Assembly (NCBI GenBank): GCA_039809345.1
Contig: JBDHUW010000004.1
Location: forward strand, 1 to 64,000
DNA: 64,000 nucleotides
Direction of reading: 5' to 3'
Origin: JBDHUW01 sp039809345
GTDB taxonomy: Bacteria > Patescibacteriota > Gracilibacteria > Absconditabacterales > Absconditicoccaceae
The notes beneath the pieces were generated by a model. The model was not told the origin of the DNA. It worked only from the letters and a program-made list of their open reading frames with translations, and did no database searches. The position numbers and the translations under genes are program-made. This document shows positions 1 through 11,679 of the stretch, in pieces (the stretch's first letter is position 1; every line of letters starts with the position of its first letter).

Positions 1-340
1 TTCCCACATCTAGTATACTCACTACTGGCTTTTTTGTTATCTTTCTTTTCTGTGCGGTTTTGACCTAGAATCTACACCCTGGGGGCTATGCTGGTTGATG
101 ATGGAGTGAGGATGAGTTTATGGTATTCTAAACAACAAAGTTCTTTCATACATATGAAAAACAAGCTAATCCCTCTATCTTCTAAATCTGTCAATCATAT
201 TCGAAAAATAGACAATTTTAGATCTATTCTATAATTCCATCATCATCTGCCTTCCTACGCCACTCTCCATACAGAAAAAAAATTATATTTTTCCCCTTGC
301 ATTTTTCGGTGATACTCCTATATGTGTGCCAACGCAATAT
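1..340. other. upstream region without a supported gene
   Basis: About 340 bases before the nrd promoter region. Only short open frames occur on either strand, even with UGA read as Gly, for example a 48-codon frame from position 88. None has a recognisable product. I see no tRNA, no CRISPR and no clear hairpin terminator. It could be the 3' flank of a gene outside the window or hold an unrecognised small RNA. Confidence 0.4.
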
Positions 341-386
341 CACTATATATAGTCTTGTTTCTAAAATACACATACTATATATAGTA
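341..386 (+). promoter_or_regulatory. pair of NrdR-box-like palindromes upstream of nrdBA
   Basis: Two copies of the perfect palindrome ACTATATATAGT lie at 342-353 and 374-385, with centres 32 bp apart (about three helical turns), and 42 bp before the nrdB ATG. NrdR boxes are paired, roughly 16-bp palindromes of type ACACWATATATWGTGT spaced by whole helical turns upstream of ribonucleotide reductase genes, so sequence, spacing and position all fit. NrdR represses nrd operons according to nucleotide status. nrdR itself is not in the window. Confidence 0.72.
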
Positions 387-427
387 TTTAGCTCAAAAAC
401 GCTTTAGTTCCTTATGTTTAAGAAATC

Positions 428-1408
428 ATGCCCCTTATTTGAAAAAAACAAGTGACTGATGGTATCAAATTAGACGGGCGCATTACTGCCTTCACTGATT
501 TGTACAAGAAACAAAAGCAAGCGATTCGATTTCCTGAAGAAATCAATGTTTGATTAGATCTCGTAGATTATAAATCATTAAGCGAAAAAGAACAAACACT
601 TTTCCATGAACTTATTGGATACTTCGTAACATCTGAACTCCTTGTACAAAATATTCTTGGTGAATCATTTTATCCATACATCATGGATCCACGCGCGAAA
701 ATGTCGCTTACGGTGCAAATGTTTATGGAAGATATTCACTCAGACTTCTTTGAAATGATACTAAACACCTTCAATATGGATCGTGATGCTGTGTACAGTA
801 GATCATCGACTCACCCTATTATGAAGGAGAAACAAGAAATTATTGCTAGAGCAGCAAACGCTATTAGCATATCAAATGGATGAGTAAATCCAGATTCACT
901 TGAAGGACAAAAGCAAATTCTCAATGCGATTTTAATCAACAACATAGTACAAGAAGGAATCTTTTTCTACTCGGCATTTGCACTCTATTTCGCGATGCGT
1001 GAAACAGGGAAAATGAGAAACGTGTGTAATGGTATGGACCTTGTATTGATCGATGAGTCTTTCCACCTCAAGATGTGAGTGGAAATGATTCTCACTATGA
1101 TCGAAGAGAATCCTGCTCTTGTCCAAGATGCAGCATTTGTACAACACATCCAAAACACAATCGTAGAATGTACTGAAGTTGAATTGAGATTTGTCAGATC
1201 ACTCCTAGATGACGGTATCACTTTTGGTGTGACATACAACGAGATGGCGGACTATATAAAATATATCACCGATCGTAGATTGGAAGAACTTGGCTTCCCT
1301 CCACACTATGCAGTGACTCAAAACCCCCTCAAATTCCTTCAAAAACAAGACCTCAAAACTCTCCAAAACTTTTTTGAAGTTACTCCGAACCAATACACAA
1401 ACTTCTAA
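428..1408 (+). CDS. nrdB: ribonucleoside-diphosphate reductase, beta subunit (class I)
   Basis: Small subunit of class I ribonucleotide reductase; it holds the dimetal site and radical cofactor that NrdA needs to make dNTPs. The reading frame of 326 aa is continuous only if UGA is Gly (first at codon 5). Ferritin-like signatures are visible: FHELIGYF, then MEDIHSDFF near residue 100, the usual Glu-Asp-x-x-His helix. Length is close to the family norm of 320-375. It is first in an operon with nrdA (48-bp gap) and lies behind paired NrdR-like boxes. No Shine-Dalgarno precedes the ATG. Confidence 0.95.
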
Positions 1409-1456
1409 ATATAAATCTAGCCTCGCCGCCAGTTTTATATCACTTATGTAACCCCT

Positions 1457-4000
1457 ATGGCAACTACAGTACTCCACCGTGATGGAAGTGTGGAAAACTT
1501 TCAAACTGAGAAAATCATCGAAGCAATCTCAAGTGTGCTCAAAAATATACCATGACTCAATGATCCATTTGTAGCGATGTTCAAGATTATCAAAAATTTT
1601 GAGACAAAGCTTCCTGAACAAGTGAAAACAGAAGAAATTGACAACTTGCTTTTGAAAGCTATTGAGCCATTGATTGCCGAAGATCCTCTTTATGATGCGA
1701 TCGCAACAAGACAATATGTCAAAATCATCAGCGAAAACGTAAACAAAAGATTTTCTAGTTTTGCGGAATACATACATTATGCGGTAGACTACTGATTACT
1801 CGATGCCAAGATGAAGGATTTCAACTTAGGAACATTAGAATTGGAGATAAACTATGAAAACGATAATTTTCTCAATTATTTCTGACTCTCTACTTTGCAT
1901 CATAGATATTTGATCAAAGATTACGACAAAAATATCCTAGAAAAGCCACAATGGATGTGGATGCGTATTGCTATGTGATTATCTCTCAACGAAGTAAACA
2001 AAGAAGAGTTTGCGCTCAAAGTATATCATAAACTAGCCTCACTCAAGTATCTTCACTCTACTCCTACTCTATTCAACTCCGGGACAAATCATCCACAATT
2101 GATTAGCTGTTTCATTTGAGTAGTAGACGATAGTTTGGATTCCATCATGGACAAAGCCAAAGAGATGGCGTTCTATGCAAAACACGCATGAGGGACAGCC
2201 ATGTCTGTAACTAAACTCAGATCAAGCTGATCTGTGGTGAAATCAATCAACTCTGCATCTTCTGGGCCTATTCCTTTCATCAAAATATATGACACCACAA
2301 TCGCATCAGTTGCAATTGGTGGGAAGAGAGCTTCAAATATCGTAGTATATATGGAGCCTTGGCATCTAGAAATAGAAGACTATCTTGATCTCAAAGAAAC
2401 AAATGGGAATGAAGCAGCAAGAGCTCGTAAACTCAATACTGCTCTATGGATTCCTGATGAATTTATGCGCAGAGTAGAAATGGATATGGATTGGTATCTT
2501 TTTGATCCAAATGAGTTTCCAAATCTAGCCGAAACATGGTGAGATGCATTTGTAAGAGAATACGAAATAGCGATACAAAAAGCCGAGTCTGGCCAAACAA
2601 GAAAATGGAAAAAAATGAGAGCACAAGAATTATATAGAGAAATGTTGATACGTGCTGCCAAAACATGAAATTACTGGCTGAATTTCAAAGATAGACACAA
2701 CGAAAAAAACCAAGCACCAAACTATGCTCCAATCCACTCGACCAACATGTGTACCGAAATTAGTATCGCAAACCGTCCTGATAGCACTGCTACTTGTACG
2801 CTGGCCTCTATAAATCTTTCTCGTTTTACCGTGAAAGACAATATCTCTGACGATATGACTTTTGAGCAAAAAACAGATGCAATCAATCGAAAAGACCTGA
2901 AAGAAACTGTTCAAATTGCAACTCGCGCGTTAGACAATGTAATTGACTTAAACTACTATGTCTCTGAGCCATCTAAAAAGTGAAGCTTTGATCTTAGACC
3001 GCTTGGTTTGGGTATCATGGGACTTGGAGAGCTATTTTTGAAACTTAATATTCCCTATGAAAGTACCGATGCAGTCAAAATATCTGACATGCTAGGGAAA
3101 TTTATATATGATGCGGCATATGAAATATCTGTAGATTTAGTGAAAGAAAGAGGAACATTCGCAGATTATTCTGCTGAGAATTATCCATATGCACCAAGAA
3201 GAAATATTTTGCTTTTGGCTATTGCTCCTACAGCTACCATCTCAAATATTGCATGAACGTCAAGCTGAGTAGAAACATACTTTTCAAACGTATACGCCAG
3301 AGAAACTGTATCAGGAAAGTTCACAATCATCGTAAAAGCACTTGTGGAAAAACTCAAAGCAAAATGACTCTGGACCGAAGAAGTGAGACAACAAATTCTT
3401 GCAAATCAATGATCAGTACAACACATCGATGCACTAGACTGAGCAATCAATAAGCAAGTATTCAAAACAGTATATGAGTGCTCTCCCGCCTCTCAAATAG
3501 ATGTAGCAGCTGCACGGCAAAAACATGTAGATCAAGCGATATCTCGTAATCTATACGTACAAGAGCATGAAAGAAATAACCTGTTTGACATTTATATGTA
3601 TGCTTGGAAAAAGGGGCTCAAATCAACATACTACTGTTTCATTGAAAAAAATATTCAGGGGGAAAAATATACAGAAAGCGTGAATAAAAGAGGCTGAAGA
3701 ATGTGATTTGGCGCGGGTGCAACTACCCCATCAGAAACAACAAATGGACCAACTAGATGATTTTGATTTGCCGCTGCAGTTACCGCTACAGCCCAAGCAA
3801 CTAGCTCTGAAAACAATGAAAATAGCTATAGATCGTTTGATGCCAAAAACATCACACCTGAACAAAAAGCTATCATAGAACAACAAATGAGAGCTGAGAA
3901 ATGAGATGAATATGTAGAAAAACTCAAAGCAGGGACATTGTATGGTAACGCATGCCCAGTTGATCCGTTTGAAAAGGTAATGTGCGAAGGATGTCAATAA
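1457..4000 (+). CDS. nrdA: ribonucleoside-diphosphate reductase, alpha subunit (class I)
   Basis: Catalytic large subunit, 847 aa. An N-terminal ATP-cone (residues 1 to about 90) suggests dATP/ATP activity control. Active-site residues can be placed: C218 in LISCF, N430/C432/E434 in NMCTEI, C447 in TATCTLA, and the paired tyrosines in STYYCF that pass the radical. The C-terminus ends MCEGCQ, the swinging redox Cys pair reduced by thioredoxin or glutaredoxin. The UGA codons fall at conserved glycines. It follows nrdB and ends before a hairpin terminator. Confidence 0.96.
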
Positions 4001-4022
4001 TAATATAAAGTTTAAATGAGCT

Positions 4023-4046
4023 AAAGACGTAGAAATGCGTCTTTTT
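4023..4046 (+). terminator. intrinsic terminator after nrdBA
   Basis: The stem AAAGACG (4023-4029) pairs perfectly with CGTCTTT (4038-4044) around an 8-base loop and runs into a T-tract. It ends the nrdBA operon. Confidence 0.85.
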
Positions 4047-4071
4047 TCTCTTGCAAAAAAAACTGTTTTCG

Positions 4072-4083
4072 TATAATTTCACT
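4072..4083 (+). promoter_or_regulatory. -10 box directly before a start codon (probable leaderless promoter)
   Basis: TATAAT at 4072-4077 ends 6 bases before the ATG at 4084. Transcription starting the usual 6-7 bases downstream would begin at or next to the ATG, giving a leaderless mRNA. No Shine-Dalgarno sequence is present. Confidence 0.6.
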
Positions 4084-4659
4084 ATGAAATTCTTTTCTAC
4101 ATTTGATAGCAACTACAAGGAAACAGAGTTGACTGCAGCGCAGAAAGAGTTTGGCAATGAAAAAGTAATGTTGGTTGGAAAGAGTTTATTGCACTATTTC
4201 ATTGGATTCTTCCTACCAATGGTGATAGTCGGACTTATATGGATGTGAGCAATGTTTTTGCTTGCAAAATATATCTCTTCACCTTTGGATCTCTATGTCA
4301 TCATAGGGCTATCTATCGTGCGAGTGATTATAGAATCGATTATCTTATGCAATAGCTACATACACCACCGGCTAGATTTCATCATCATTACACCCGAAAA
4401 AGTAGATATATACTACCAAGTTAGCCTGACACATAGAAACGTAAAATCAATATTTGTGCAAGATATCTCATGAGTCTATATAGACAAAAACTGATTATGG
4501 GACAGTATCGTGGACAACGGGAATTTAACTATCGAAACAGAAGAGAATCCTCACACCAAAGTTCATTTCTGACCTATTGCCAAACCAGATTTCACGAAAA
4601 AAGTCATAGAAGATCTGATCGAAAAACTACTTACAGAAGACAGAAAAAGACCAAAATAA
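4084..4659 (+). CDS. membrane protein with PH-like (bPH2/YdbS-type) domain
   Basis: 191 aa. Two hydrophobic helices (about residues 38-62 and 72-97) are followed by a soluble beta-rich part beginning HRLDFIIITPEKVDIYYQ, typical of bacterial PH-domain membrane proteins (DUF304 type). The function of such proteins is poorly known; membrane-surface scaffolding is usually assumed. It has its own promoter after the nrdA terminator, and the metallophosphoesterase follows 21 bp later. The frame crosses UGA codons read as Gly. Family assignment comes from architecture and the beta-strand pattern. Confidence 0.65.
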
Positions 4660-4680
4660 TCTATTTGTTTATGTTCCCAC

Positions 4681-5925
4681 ATGTTACTTATTTGAGATAT
4701 CCATATAAATGCTCGTCATAGTCAGGAGATATTAGCCCAATTACGCCAATATACTGAAAAGTTTTCTGATGAAAAAAATCTTATTTTCCTGGGTGACTAT
4801 ATGTATATGTTTAGTTATGATCGCCAAGCGCTTTCTGAGCTGTTTGATTTTTTTCTTGCTCAGTGGAGAGAGGGTAAAAATATCTATATTGTAGCAGGGA
4901 ATCACGATCGATTGAACCAACATTTCGTCTATCACGAAGGCAAAAAAGTAGCAGATATTCTCAACAGACAATCAGACAACAAACTCTACTTCATCACTGA
5001 ACCTGAATCACATACCATCGAATGAAAAAAAATACTTTTTATGCCCTACAATAAATTATTTCTCAATACATATCAAGATAGTATTGATTTGAAACAGGAT
5101 AGAGAGACTCTCAACATACAAGCCAACACTTATCATGAAAGGATCAGACAAGAAAGTATGGCTCTTCTCACTTCAAAAAACCACAATGAGCAGTTGTCAT
5201 GAGCACTCAATTACTACCTTCTAGAGCACTACGAACCGAATATGCGTCTCATACATCACTACTATACGGCAGATATTTCATTCCCATGACAATTTGCCAA
5301 ATTTGATTATAAGGACATTGCTCTACACCCATCACGAACTGAGTATGCTACCAAAGTGATTTCCTGACATTTACACAAAGCATTTATACGTCAAAATTAT
5401 CTATGCATGGGAAGCATATGGTCTACTACAAGCGGAGAACGTGACCATGCAAAATACCTCTGGCAATGGGATACATCACTAGACACTCCATATGAGTTCA
5501 AAGCATATGAAATAGCCATAAATCCCTATCTCACTATGGAAAACGCACAAACTATCACAAGAGAAAGTATAGAAATGAGAAACCAGAAGATACATGCTGA
5601 TCACGAAGCATTGTTGCCTGGCGTCTCATGCACACAAGCGGCTTTGGAACTACACAAAACATCAGTTATCATATATTCAAATGAATCTGTGGAGAATATA
5701 GAAAACCTCGTAGATCCTGAAATCAAAGCTATGATACAAGATATACAGATCAAACAAAGAAACAACCAAAGTGAGGATATGACAAGCCTGCTTGATATTT
5801 GACAATACAACATCCAACAATCGCTTTTAGACCGAAAGGAATTAGTTAAAAAATACCTAATGTCAAGATACTGAACGGAAAGTGACAAATATCGCACGTT
5901 ATTATCACAACTAAACATCCTGTAG
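4681..5925 (+). CDS. calcineurin-like metallophosphoesterase
   Basis: 414 aa. The metal-binding motifs occur in the right order: GDIH (D6, H8), LGDY (D39), GNHD (73-76) and GHLH (229-232, its glycine encoded by UGA). This is the dinuclear-metal phosphoesterase fold of the SbcD/Mre11 and YfcE group. The C-terminal half (from about residue 260) is unrecognised. No SbcC-like partner is adjacent, so a DNA-repair nuclease role is not supported. The substrate is unknown. The terminator overlaps the stop codon. Confidence 0.85.
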
Positions 5926-5940
5926 ATAGGATGTTTTTTT
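5913..5940 (+). terminator. intrinsic terminator overlapping the phosphoesterase stop codon
   Basis: AAACATCC (5913-5920) pairs with GGATGTTT (5929-5936), followed by a T-run. The 5' arm and loop contain the last codons and the stop. Confidence 0.85.
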
Positions 5941-5959
5941 GTACCTGAGATAATTGTCC

Positions 5960-5971
5960 TATACTAGTATC
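5960..5971 (+). promoter_or_regulatory. -10 box directly before a start codon (probable leaderless promoter)
   Basis: TATACT at 5960-5965 lies 6 bases before the ATG at 5972, the same geometry as at 4072. It would drive the two-gene membrane-protein operon. Confidence 0.5.
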
Positions 5972-8542
5972 ATGCGCAAAACATATACAAAAATCATACT
6001 AGGCGGAGCGTTATTCTTGTGGGTATTGTTGGGACCAATCTCTGTCGTACCAACACATTTTTGAGTAGATCCGTATAACACAAATGCCCAAGAAGCTACA
6101 TCTCCAAGTGAACCTATGGAGGTCTCTTGGGGATATGAAATAGCACATGCTGATGAAACAGAAGCTACAACATCAAGCACCAATGTAGATTTAGCTGTGA
6201 CATTGGAATCTATCCTCAAAGTGATATACGTCCTCCTGTGGCCAGCATTGTTTATAGCGGGACTAGCGATGGACAACTCTCTTGTCTATTGAGAACTTTT
6301 TTGACTAGATGATGCACTCTATAAGTTCCGATCTATTATGAAGAACTTTGCAAACTTTGCATTGTGATTCATTTTTGTGCGATCTATCATCCAATTTGTA
6401 CTCAATGTCCAAAAAGGAAAATGAACACATCCAAAAGACCTTATAGTGAAGCTTCTATTGTGATCAATCCTCGTAAATACCAGTTGGTTTATCATGTGAG
6501 CACTTGTAGATCTCTCTACGGTACTCACCGTATGAATATGATGACTACCCCTACAGTTAATTGAAAATGAAAATCTCTCAGACAAACCAATTTTTGGCGT
6601 GAAAACAAATATAAAACTCAATGACGCAATTTGAAAAAACAACTCAGTAGCAATACTACATACGTGGCCAGGAGCAGTATTTCCAAACAATAAACCATAT
6701 CTCCTCCCCTGTTATTTCGATGGAGGGAAAATAGTGCGATGAGAATGACGACAAACTGCTTTCGGTGTAGTAGATGGAAACACAACAATCACAGGTACCA
6801 ACGTGACATGGGCAAGCGTCGTAGATAATTACTGTGTATCTGCATGAAATCTCGTAAACAAGGAATTATACGAAGCTCAAGGTTCACCATCTATAAACAA
6901 CAGTGAGGCATTGAGCGCTCTCTATAGCGGTTCATTGGCAAAAGTAAGACAGGATTGAGTCTGTAGTGACAATCAAGCGTGCCAAACTATCAAATCGGTC
7001 ACAAAATGGACTGAGTGACATCAATGAGCATTCTACTCACTCTATGCATCACTCCTAAACCTCTCAACCATTCATGTGTGAGTTCCAAAATCAGACACCT
7101 CTATCGTGATGGAGACGCTGATCAAGGCGATCGTTGCATTGGCATATATGATTCCATTGCTGATACTAGCAATCACATTAATCATGAGAGTATGATATTT
7201 GTGGATTATCATTGCATTTTCTCCATTTATAGCACTTGCTAGCGTGGACTGACTCTGATCGAAAATAAAAGATAAAATGGATAACAAAGTTCTCAAAAAA
7301 GCTTTTGACTACAAAAATGTCATATCACTTCTCTTGCTACCAGTAGTAGTGACATTCGCCATATCACTCTCGATCGTATTCCTCTCATCTCTCAGCGAAG
7401 GAATATCGAAATCAGGTACTGCAAATAGCTTATGAATATATCAAAGAACCGAATGAAACAGTACAAAATGCTACGACGTGTGAGTCACCAATATATGTAT
7501 TGATATGCCTACCAGAGATATCGGCACATGAATTATGGACTACTTCTCATGGATTATCATGAATCTCTTTGGTATTGCACTGATGTGGTTTTCAGTAATG
7601 GCTGCTATGAAATCATCAGAATTTACCAAAGATGTTGTGGATAAAATGCAAAAACTTTGAGAGGATATGGTGATGAGTGCGCCTATCATACCGGTACCGT
7701 GAGGCGCGAGTACGAGTCTATCTGCACTCAAACAGCTCCCTTCACAATTAGAGCAGAAAATGGACAATAGCAAAGCAGAATGAGCTGCTATATTCTGAGA
7801 GTCGGTAGAATGACTGTTCAAGGATACTATGGGGAAAGACAAAAAAGTGAAAGCAGCAATCTGAAAAACAATCGATGAAACTGAAAAAATCAAAGATATC
7901 AATGAGAAAAAGAAAAATATCGTAACCGCAATCAACAGTGGTGCATTCTCAGCTCCTGAATCAATGACATTCTGACAAGTAGACAACTCAGCTGCCTTTG
8001 CAAACTCATTGGCCGAGATAGCTTGAGACAACACAACCAAATTCACGAATTGACAAGATCTCTTCACCACCAATACAGGACAACAGATTCTATGAAAAGT
8101 ACTTGATGGTGTAAAAGACAAATATGGCCATGAAGTAGATATGGGCAAGCTATGAGCGATGTACTCATGAAAAAGGATGGCAAACGACTGGGAAACTAGA
8201 CAAAAAGAGCTTGAAGCATTTTTGCCAAATACCTCTAAACCTGATCCTACTTCAGCTAAGACAACATACGAAAACCCTACAAGCAAGAAAAAATATATCA
8301 TCAAGGATAAAAAGGTGTTTGCAGTAGATGCAACCAACAAGGAAGTAGAGATTACAAGTACAGTAAGTGATCTTACGCAACTCCAAGCACTAAAAACAGA
8401 TATAAATGCAATGGTTAAAGAGAATATAGAATTTGACGTAACCAATACCGTATTCACAATAAAATGAGCAAATAACATAGAAACCAAATACATCTTTACA
8501 TTTGATCCAACCAAAAAAGAATATAATGAGAAAATACAGTAA
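5972..8542 (+). CDS. large polytopic membrane protein A (VirB6/TrbL-like, tentative)
   Basis: 856 aa with many UGA-Gly codons. An N-terminal hydrophobic segment (about 6-24) may be a signal anchor. It is followed by a group of transmembrane helices, a Cys-containing extracytoplasmic loop, a second group of helices, and a charged soluble C-terminal third (from about residue 560). It shares aligned motifs with the next gene: GLDDALYKF then KNFANFAL, GSILVNTSWFIMGALVD, and IIIAFSPFIAL. The IAFSP-type helix and overall layout recall VirB6/TrbL inner-membrane components of type IV secretion, but no other T4SS gene is nearby. Function unknown. Confidence 0.6.
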
Positions 8543-10517
8543 CCGGTTTATCATAGTGATTGCATTTCTGATATGTGTACTACCACATGCAGTTTTTGCT
8601 GACACTGGATCGACAATAGCTGTGACTACATGAACATGATGAGAAGCGAGTATACTTATACAAATAATCAACATTCTCATGAGATTTGTATCTTGGGGAT
8701 GGACGATTGTAGCCGTGCTTGCATGAAAGCTCATGAGCAATGATTTTATATATGCTACATGAATTGGTTTGGATAAGACGCTTTATGCAATGTGGCTCTA
8801 CATGAAAAATATTGCGAATTTTGCTCTTGTATTCTTTTTGGTTAGTAAGATTGCATCATCTATATTTAGCAAAAATGGATTTGAGCTCAAAAAAGATCTA
8901 CCAAACTTTCTGCTAGCATCTATTTTGGTGAATATGAGCTGGTTCTTGATGGGGGCAATGATAGATGTAGCGAATGTAGCTACCGCAGCAGTTTGATCGT
9001 TTCCACAAGTTATCATATCGGAAGATGCAACACAATCAGCACAAACCGCATTTCTCAATGCGTCAATCCCTGACAAAATATGTGCAAACATAGAAAAGGG
9101 GGAAACAGAATGTACTGGAATCTATAACGCGACTCAAAAAATGGATAGAATCTGGGCTCGTTTCAATGATATGAGTGGTCCACTTTTGTTTATGTGAGCT
9201 AGTATTTTCAGATTTCAAGACTACAATGAGCTAAATAGTGGTATACGCGATATCAAAGATTTTACCATATGATTATTCATCAAACTTCTAGTCATGTTGA
9301 TGTTTATGGCACCAATTATTGCGCTTTTTGTGATCAATATACAAAGAATATTTTATCTATGGCTACGAATCATATTTTCCCCACTCATAGTTGTTTTTGC
9401 AGTGCTTGGCAAAAAAATTGGTGGTGATAATAAAAAAATAAGTGCTCTATTTGATATAAAAGAAATCATAGGAATGACTTTCCAACCAGTCTTTGTGATA
9501 GGTTGAATGTCGATTGTGCTTTTGCTTAGCATGAGTATGTATTATATACTATGATGAAAGCCCTGAAACCAACCTACAAACGAGCCGATCACCAAAGTCA
9601 TATGAGTATCTGAAATAGTGACAAATACAAACTCTTCAACATTTACAAACAATACCGCCTGAACAAGTATAACCATAGTATGAGATATCTTCAAAGATGT
9701 GGCAAACTATGCTTGATGACTGTTTGGATATCTGATCACAACGTGATTTGTGATCATGCTTCTATGGGCAGTTGTAAAAATTAGTACTAGTAGTTCGAGT
9801 CTTGCAGCTTGAACATACAAGAAAGTGATGGACCTAGGACAAGGTCTTGTCACTGGGATCAACTTCATACCTATCTGATGAAAAAATGTCTCATTGGCTT
9901 CTGTACTAAACTCCAGCAATGGCTGAATCATGAATACCGTCGACAGCAAGGTCAGACAATCACTCATCAATCCTCGCAACAGCGATGCAGCAGACAATCT
10001 TGACAATGGAATCTTCTGAGGAAAGCTATGACAATTTATGCAAAAAACATACGGGGATAGCTTCAAGCCAAATAGCGAATCGCCCAAAGATCTCTCTCGT
10101 AAAGAAAGTGATAGCTACTTTGCTGACTTGAAACTTGCAAGCAATCTTACCGCATTTGGGGATAAACTATACAACAACGTAATGGCAAGTGCTAAAAAAA
10201 CAAAGAACAAAAAACTCACTCTCCAAAGCGAGCAATTTAAACAAACTGTATTCAAGAGCATAATGGAAGCGCCTTCATCACTAAAAACCCAAATTAAATC
10301 ATTGATCTGAGTAACGGATGACAAAGACTTTACAATAGATGCACTCTTTGGAGGTAGCACAGACGGTAGTAAAAAGTTTCTTGAGTTCTTGAAAACAAGA
10401 TTGGCTGGTACTACTATCAATGACCCCATAAACAGCATCAAGTGAACGTGAATAACCTACTCATCAAATATGACTCTATTTGACGGTAAAAAACTTACCC
10501 CTGAGAATGGTGAGTAA
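8526..10517 (+). CDS. large polytopic membrane protein B, paralogue of the preceding gene
   Basis: 663 aa; its ATG lies inside the end of the previous gene (17-base overlap), so the two are probably translationally coupled. It has a good signal peptide (cleavage near HAVFA|DT), transmembrane helices around 50-165, 230-345 and 400-425, and a soluble C-terminal tail from about 440. It matches its neighbour at GLDKTLYAM, KNIANFAL, ASILVNMSWFLMGAMID and IIFSPLIVVF. The pair probably arose by duplication and may form one membrane complex. VirB6/TrbL-like is only a structural comparison. Confidence 0.6.
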
Positions 10518-10560
10518 TTTCTCTTGCATTCTCCTCTCCTTTCTATATATTTTCAGCATT

Positions 10561-10700
10561 GTCACATCAAAAATGTGACGGACAAACCCAAGACAGCAGG
10601 TAGTACCAAAGGTATATAAATCCCGCCGAGGTAAGTACGTCAAGTATATGATACTCTATCATACTGAAATGTACCCTTTCCTCCTTGGAAAGTTTTTTTA
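10561..10700 (+). promoter_or_regulatory. ribosomal protein L10 leader with attenuator hairpin
   Basis: The conserved core of the L10-leader RNA is visible: CCCAAGACAGCAGGT (about 10587) and CCGCCGAGGT (about 10623-10632), preceded by the stem GTCACAT...ATGTGAC (10561-10579). Downstream, CTTTCC (10676-10681) pairs with GGAAAG (10687-10692) before a T-run, forming a Rho-independent attenuator just ahead of rplJ. Excess L10 or the L10-L12 complex is known to bind such leaders and repress the operon. Confidence 0.85.
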
Positions 10701-10720
10701 TTTTTGATTACCAAAGCCTC

Positions 10721-11224
10721 ATGGCAATTACAAGACAAAAAAAAGAAGCGTTGGTAGCTGCGTATGCTAGTGACCTAGCGAGCGCCAAAAATGTCGTCCT
10801 AATCAAGCAATCTGGTATTCCTGTCAACGACAGCAACAACCTGAGAATGTGATTGGAGGATGTTGGAGGAAAGTTCAACGTAGTGAGAAAAAGATTGTTC
10901 TTGAAATCACTAGAAAATAGTGGTCTCGAAGCAGTTACGCATGAGATGTTAGATTGAGCTGTTGTCGCAGTCTACGCAACACAAGACGAGTTTGCTCCTA
11001 TGAAAACTATCCAAAAGTTTATCAAAGATGCTAAAAAAGCTGACAAAAAGTATTCTGTAGAATATGTTGGTTGATGGTTTGATAAAGAATGGAAAGACGG
11101 ATCATATGTTACTGCTCTTGCAAATCTTCCATCAAAAGAAGAATTGGTTGGAAAGTTGTTATTCCTTCTCAAACATCCAGTTCAAAAGTTTGTTGGTACG
11201 CTTGATGCGATTGCCAAAAAATAA
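10721..11224 (+). CDS. rplJ: 50S ribosomal protein L10
   Basis: 167 aa. L10 is the stalk base that anchors L7/L12 dimers near the GTPase centre. It begins MAITRQKKEALVAAY and has the central NNLRM(G) and FNVVRKRL helices and a C-terminal L12-binding helix. It sits directly after its autoregulatory leader and attenuator and before rplL, as in most bacteria. Several UGA codons are read as Gly. Confidence 0.95.
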
Positions 11225-11271
11225 TACCCTCTTCATTATGAATCTATTTATATTATATAGTGTTATAAACA

Positions 11272-11649
11272 ATGTCGTTAACTAACAATGCTCAAAAGAT
11301 CTTTGATCTTGTAAAAGAACTTACTGCTATTGAACTAGCTGATCTAGTAAAGGCTCTAGAAGAAGAATTTGGTGTAACTGCTGCTGCTATGGTAGTATCA
11401 GGTGGTGCTGCAGGTGGTGATGACGCAGGTGCTGCTAAAGATTCAGTAAATGTAGAACTTACTGATGCTGGACAACAAAAGATTGCTGTAATCAAGGTTG
11501 TAAAAGAATTGATGAACATCGACCTAAAGGCCGCTAAAGACTTAGTTGAAAAGGCTCCAGTTATCATCAAGGAAGGAGTAAAACAAGATGAAGGTGAAAC
11601 TCTTCAAAATAAACTTCAAGAAGCTGGTGCTACAGTTACATTGAAATAA
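11272..11649 (+). CDS. rplL: 50S ribosomal protein L7/L12
   Basis: 125 aa stalk protein that recruits translational GTPases. The N-terminal dimerisation domain (LVKELTAIELADLVKALEEEF), an Ala/Gly-rich hinge (about 40-58) and the C-terminal domain (IAVIKVVKEL, LKAAKDLVEKAP) are all recognisable. Glycines here are mostly GGT/GGA rather than UGA, as expected in a very highly expressed gene. Confidence 0.97.
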   Translation: MSLTNNAQKIFDLVKELTAIELADLVKALEEEFGVTAAAMVVSGGAAGGDDAGAAKDSVNVELTDAGQQKIAVIKVVKELMNIDLKAAKDLVEKAPVIIKEGVKQDEGETLQNKLQEAGATVTLK

Positions 11650-11679
11650 TTACCTTTACTCTGTTTTTAGATATCCTAC

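Noticed and set aside
7540..8514. 324-codon open frame on the minus strand
   Set aside because: It is antisense to the coding frame of the 856-aa membrane protein, which continues through it with UGA as Gly and aligns with its paralogue. The minus-strand translation has no recognisable motif.
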